DNA from: Helianthus annuus
Lineage: Eukaryota; Streptophyta; Magnoliopsida; Asterales; Asteraceae
NCBI RefSeq assembly: GCF_002127325.2
Contig: NC_035448.2
Coordinates: forward strand, 62,359,751 to 62,423,750
Direction: 5' to 3'
DNA: 64,000 bases
This document shows, piece by piece, positions 59,295 to 64,000 of this stretch. Each line of letters begins with the position of its first letter. Positions within the stretch are counted from its first letter, which is position 1. The notes under the pieces were generated by a model. It worked only from the letters and a program-made list of their open reading frames with translations. It was not told the origin of the DNA and searched no databases. Made by a program: the position numbers and the translations under genes.

Positions 59295-59464
59295 CAGATA
59301 TAGAAAACGTTGGCAGCAGCACTGTTCAGCCTTTTAATCGACTTAGATCGATTATTTCTCAGCATGGGCGACCCCTAAATGACTCCTAGGCTCTAGGGAC
59401 ATGTGTTAGTGATCAGGGACTGTTGGTAGAGTTGTGTGTCATGATCTTAAAGGATCAAAAGCAC

Positions 59465-59472
59465 TATATAAA
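59465..59472 (+). promoter_or_regulatory. TATA box, C LTR (right copy)
   Basis: TATATAAA, 10,220 bp from the left copy in identical context. Confidence 0.65.
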
Positions 59473-62007
59473 GGTCCCTCATGTTGCAACTTTGATCTTT
59501 CATCCCATACTCAACTTCTGTTCATCTCTGGAGCTCAAGGGCTTTCTCTAAGCATCCCTGGTCGTGCATAGGTCTTTGGTAAGTATGCTTAACCTTTCCT
59601 AATTGAGTTTTTCTTAGTTTATAGCTTAGAGGTCAAACCGTCGTAATTAACGGTTGACTTAGCGATTAATCACTAATGGTCCAGTGATTAGTCGAATCAA
59701 AGGTAGTTATAAGTTGGTAATTATGTGGGCATTAAACCCTCAAAAGGGCACCCTCTGATTCCCACTCTAACTAGATCAAATGTCGGGTCAAAGTTGCTTA
59801 GAAAAAGTCAACAGAAGCTTAAATTGCAAATTTTCATGTAATTAACAATGTAGAAGATGTGTAATCTATTTTATCACTCATATAACTTAGTAATAAGTCT
59901 AAGAACTGGTCTAAGCTTGTTTGGTCCGACAATTTTCTGTTTTGACCCGGTTCGGAACCGAAAGTGGCAAAACTTTGACTTTTGCTTTGACTTCAGTTCT
60001 GACCCGTTTTAGTAGAGTCTAGAAATGCCTTAGGACTTCCTTAGGACCAGGTTACATGATAGTATAACCCTCTGTGACTGGTTCATTGTTTGTCCGAGTC
60101 GTTTGCACCTTTCCGTTAAATGCTTAAATGTTGACCATAATGCCCCTTTAACCATAGAACGAGAATTTTGGAGATGTGAAAGGACAATAATCTTTGCTAC
60201 TGATTTATAAACATGTCCCAAAAATTTCATGTCAGTTAGAGGTCCAGAATAGGAGTTATGCTAAATAGCGCATTTAAGAAATCTTTTGTTAATTAAACGG
60301 CGCACTTAGCATAAAGCCTATCTAAACCCAATTTCAACACCAAACCTTTTTGCACACTGATGTAATATAATATTTTGGGATTTTTAAAGATTTTTAATTA
60401 TTTTTAACCTGCTCATAACCAAAGGTTATGGCGTTGATTCGGTAAATACCAATTATACCCTTTTCGGGCATAAAACGAGTTCTACATAATATTTTGACAC
60501 AAATCCAATTGCTACTGATTTTAAATAATAAGTAAAGTATTTTGAACTATATAACCTGATCAGAAAACTCAGATTTCCTGTATAACCCGGAAATCGCTTA
60601 AAACGACTTTATACGCGTATTAAATGCATAGTTTGGGTTTGTAACCATTTTGTCACATATCACTTAACACCAACTGATTTACCCTGTTAAATTAAGTTAT
60701 TTTACTGATTTATTCAGACCCGAATCACAGGAGTTAAATTAATCGCTTTTATAATCTCTAAAATGACCAAAATACCCATACGGGGCGTATTATGGGATTA
60801 AACTCGTTTTGGGCATAATGGGAGATATCCTACTGATATCACAACATATTTAAAGCATATTGACTTAGGAAACCTATATAGGACTCTTACGGTTACCCGT
60901 TACGCTATTTACGCGTTCGGTTCGGTTTATGTAACTAGTTTGCATAAATTAGCCGAAACGGGTCAAACCTTGACCTTTATATCTCAAAATACAGAATGTG
61001 GTTGGATTACCCATATTATACAAGTCTTCAAACTTGTCGGGTCTAAATCACAGTCTATTCCGGTCTTCGCTTAATCGTGCGTTCGAACTGTACCTTTCGT
61101 TAAAACTAACCGGTCTAAGTTTAGGCTTAATTAAAGACCCGTTAGGATTCTAAAAGGTTATTATAAACCTTTGTTCCAGAATAGGAGACTCGGTAAAAGC
61201 TACACGCACTTGCTATTTGTGATTGATACTTGCAAAGGTAAATACTTTTAACTTAATTTCCCTTATACGGGCTTGGGGTACGGTATATAAAATACCGCTT
61301 GGTCCAGCATTGAATCTTTGATCGAATAGAGATTAAATCATTGATATGCTTTGTTTTGAAATGTTTTGTTTACTTAAAGCCTTTGGGGGGTTAATGACCC
61401 TGTCCCGGATATCCTTGGCATCATCTTACGAGATGGCCACGACCTGAGCACGGGGTGTAGGCGTACACCCGTCAGTGCATAAATAAATAAATAATGTGGT
61501 GTGTCTATTGATCTTTAACCCGGTCTACGGATCGGGCTACTGAACGCATAAGAAACATGTAAATCATTTACAAGTATTATATTCAAATAATTATCCCAGG
61601 TTATAAAAGTTTGTGCCATGTGCATTCAAATCAATTTTATTAAACCTTTTCAAATAAGTCATTGAATGTATTTACCAGTGTAAACTGACGTATTTTTCCA
61701 AAAAGGTTAAGTGCAGGTACTACGCGAACTAGGCTGGCTTTCTCCTAGCGTCCATAATAAGTCTCGCAAGCTTGGATGTCAAAACTGTTGAACAATGTTT
61801 CCTATTTATTTTTGATCCCCCTGTGGATTATTTTCAACTGTTTGTGATACTTGATATTACAATTATATTCGGTTGAAATATATCTATCTTTTGCTTCCGC
61901 TGTGCATTTAAATATTGTGTTGTTTGACTGTAATGTTACCAACTACGTCACGATAATCCCCCACCGGGCCCACCGGTGAATCGTGTAAATATCGGGGTGT
62001 GACAGGT

Positions 62008-62019
62008 TGGTATCAGAGC
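62008..62019 (+). promoter_or_regulatory. Primer binding site, C4
   Basis: TGGTATCAGAGC three bases after the shared LTR. Confidence 0.92.
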
Positions 62020-62175
62020 CAACGTTGAGTGAATTAAACACTAGCCTTGTGTGTTTAATCTCAATGATACAATTGCACATACTCGAGTCTAGACAAGAAC
62101 TTAGGACGATTCAAATTGTTGTTCTAGTTTGTCTTTTATTGTTCGTTATTTATCTCAATTGTTTAATCAGGAAAT

Positions 62176-63325
62176 ATGCCACCAAGAATCAGAAGAGGAG
62201 GAAGAGGCAAAGGGCCAATCATTACCCACAACGATCATGAGGCCGGGCCTTCTCACCTGCGAACTCCTTCCACTGCAATGAGTGCCGAACCTCAGAGAAA
62301 CAGGAGGAACCTTTTTGAGCCTGCTAGACAGTCTGTCTCACACAGTTCAACACCTTCTTACCGTCACTCTCTTGGGCCGCACTCGGAAAACGAGCTCGAT
62401 AACCCTCAACCTTCATACATACCTCTCCAGCGTTTCGTTTCGCACCGTTCCTTTGGCGACCCTACTCATGTCTTTCAGGGCCGGTTCAACCCGGCAAACT
62501 TTATCCAAGAACCAGTGGGTTTTAACCCATTGGGACCAGAGGACCACTTCTCAGAAGACAATGCAATGGACATAGACGAGGACACGGATCCCGTCGAACC
62601 TGCAAGAGGTACCCCTAACCATCCCATCGAGATCTCTGATGGATCATCCTTCCATGGAACACCCTATCAGGGTCCAGACAGTTACGAAGCAAGGTTCAAC
62701 CAATATGAGTGGTACTTTACACCCTCTTACCACTTATCGCCGCATCAAGCACCTCCAGAACCACCAAGGCTTAGGAGAACAGGCGTGCGGATGTCCGCTC
62801 ACGGAGGGGATTTTCATTTTAGCATCCCTCGACACTCCAGTGGCAGTCATTATCCGCCACTGCATGAAGACCCACAAATGGGGGGGACCTTCTAACCCAG
62901 CTGCAGAGGTGAATTCTGCACCAGTTGCACCACCTCCGCCACCATTTGGTTATGACAACCCGATACCTACATACGCCGGTTCCACAGCATACAACCTGTT
63001 TGAGCTGCCAGCTCACACTCACTACAACAATATTGATGCCGACCCATACTTAGAAGCGGCGGCAAACTACAATGCCCTTTATCTTGAATGACCTTATGGG
63101 ACTCCTTGGGGAATGGGATACTCAACTCATGGGTATCCAGTACCTGCTAGACCTCCGGCTCAGCACCTATCACAGCCGCCACATTTTTCCCCACCGGAGC
63201 AAGAAGAAATTCTCAACCGGTTAAACAGGGTGGAGCGAGATTTTGAAGAAGAACGTAAGAACAACCGTGGATTCCTCAAGGGCCTGGCAAATCTGTTAAA
63301 AGGAAAGAAGAAGCGAGATCATTAA
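62176..63325 (+). pseudogene. C4 accessory ORF, upstream of gag
   Basis: Second copy of the 51956-53105 ORF with a handful of substitutions (for example Met to Ile in the acidic patch, Asn to Tyr in the TPS stretch). It has the same G-run frameshift (about 62882-62888) and the same TGA (63089). SIM-like motif and coiled-coil tail are unchanged. Product unknown. Confidence 0.7.
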
Positions 63326-63360
63326 TCTCTATATGTATTAATGTATTTCCTATTTCAATC

Positions 63361-63500
63361 AAGTCCCTGCGTGGACATTTATATGTGTATTTAGTCCCTG
63401 CGTGGACTTGTCTTTTAGTCCATGCGTGGACCTATCTTTTAGTCACTGTGAGGACATCTATCCTAGTATTGGTCCCTGCGTGGACTTGTTTTCTAGTTTA
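63361..63500. repeat. Minisatellite after C4 accessory ORF
   Basis: Same five-unit AGTCCCTGCGTGGAC array as at 53141, with one changed unit (AGTCCATGCGTGGAC). Confidence 0.85.
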
Positions 63501-64000
63501 ACCTCTGTATGGGTAATTAGTCTATTTAAAAAGTCCCGTTTAGGGCAATGTGTAATCCTTTTTAATATATATTGGAATGTTAAGTTTATAAATTTCATTT
63601 TTGTCATTATATGCATAAATATATGAAATAAATAATTAAAACTCATTCCTTTTAAAATAGATCTACCTATTCAAATATTAATTAAGAATCTTAACGGTAT
63701 AACCTAGCCTTCGTGTCATTATAAGACCTGGCCAAGATGGTAAGACCTGATTAAAAGATTCAAATCTCTGTTAACATCTGCAAACATGTTAACACTCTTG
63801 GCAGACGTGGTTCGTTAAAATCACACGCGTCATTCTTATGAAAGGATCTTTCAAAAGATTCCTAAACCTAACTTAATGATCTATTAATCATGGGTTTAAA
63901 TCATCAATTAAGACGATCATATGTTAGTAGTATAGTGCCTACTGGCCATACTCATTGTCATATAAGACAAAAGACAGTAGTAGTCTATGACTCCCTGTCA
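63501..64000 (+). other. C4 leader, continues beyond window
   Basis: Collinear with 53281-53780 of C3, almost identical. The gag of C4, if present, would begin about 280 bases beyond the window end. Confidence 0.8.

Larger units (their letters stand above)
58641..62004 (+). mobile_element. C-family LTR, complete (3,364 bp), shared by C3 and C4
   Basis: TGTAACACCTCG at the start, GGGGTGTGACA at the end. It is at once the 3' LTR of C3 (after its polypurine tract) and the 5' LTR of C4 (before its primer site). Holds the U3 hairpin, TATA box and the CACCGGGCCCACCGGTG motif near the end. No gene inside. Confidence 0.93.

Overview
This is plant nuclear DNA. The supporting signs are plant-type LTR retrotransposons whose primer sites match the initiator-Met tRNA 3' end (TGGTATCAGAGC), spliceosomal introns in one host gene, and short inverted-repeat transposons and a LINE tail around that gene. 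Gag and LTR types resemble those I associate with Asteraceae (lettuce, sunflower, daisy relatives). That placement is inference from memory, not a search result.

Left third (1-29627): a stack of Ty3/gypsy elements of the Tekay/Del chromovirus type, nested four deep. LTR 'X' (ends 3695) sits in the 5' LTR of element 'A' (plus strand, ends 13054). A sits in the reverse transcriptase of element 'B' (minus strand, right end 19353). B sits in the 5' LTR of element 'B-prime' (plus strand, ends 29627). A keeps an intact gag but only a decayed pol, and carries a second, capsid-less gag. B-prime carries an extra ORF before gag and has lost the rest of its integrase and part of its 3' LTR.

Middle (29628-38853): the only host gene, an eight-exon, open-frame and somewhat divergent eIF2-beta gene (30461-33855). 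Its introns hold small transposons, one with a 10-bp target duplication. Downstream are a MITE inserted into a tandem duplication, a LINE 3' end on the minus strand, a broken metallophosphoesterase gene fragment and a truncated gypsy LTR.

38854-46481: a solo copia-type LTR with a perfect 5-bp target duplication, then a minus-strand copia-like element 'D'. D has a very large broken gag (two zinc-knuckle regions, coiled-coil and acidic/Ser-rich parts), no recognisable pol, and several kinds of short degenerate repeat.

Right third (46482-64000): a head-to-tail array of one gypsy family ('C', related to A). C1 is an integrase scrap; C2 is gag-protease joined to a truncated LTR; C3 is a complete internal region; then comes a full LTR and the start of C4. 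C3 and C4 repeat with an exact 10,220-bp period. C carries an accessory ORF between primer site and gag. It shares a short SIM-like motif and a C-terminal coiled coil with the accessory ORF of B-prime. These two ORFs are the best candidate here for something poorly described.

No operon-like or CRISPR structure is present. The eIF2-beta gene would act in cytosolic translation initiation. Everything else is transposon-derived, and almost all of it is broken.
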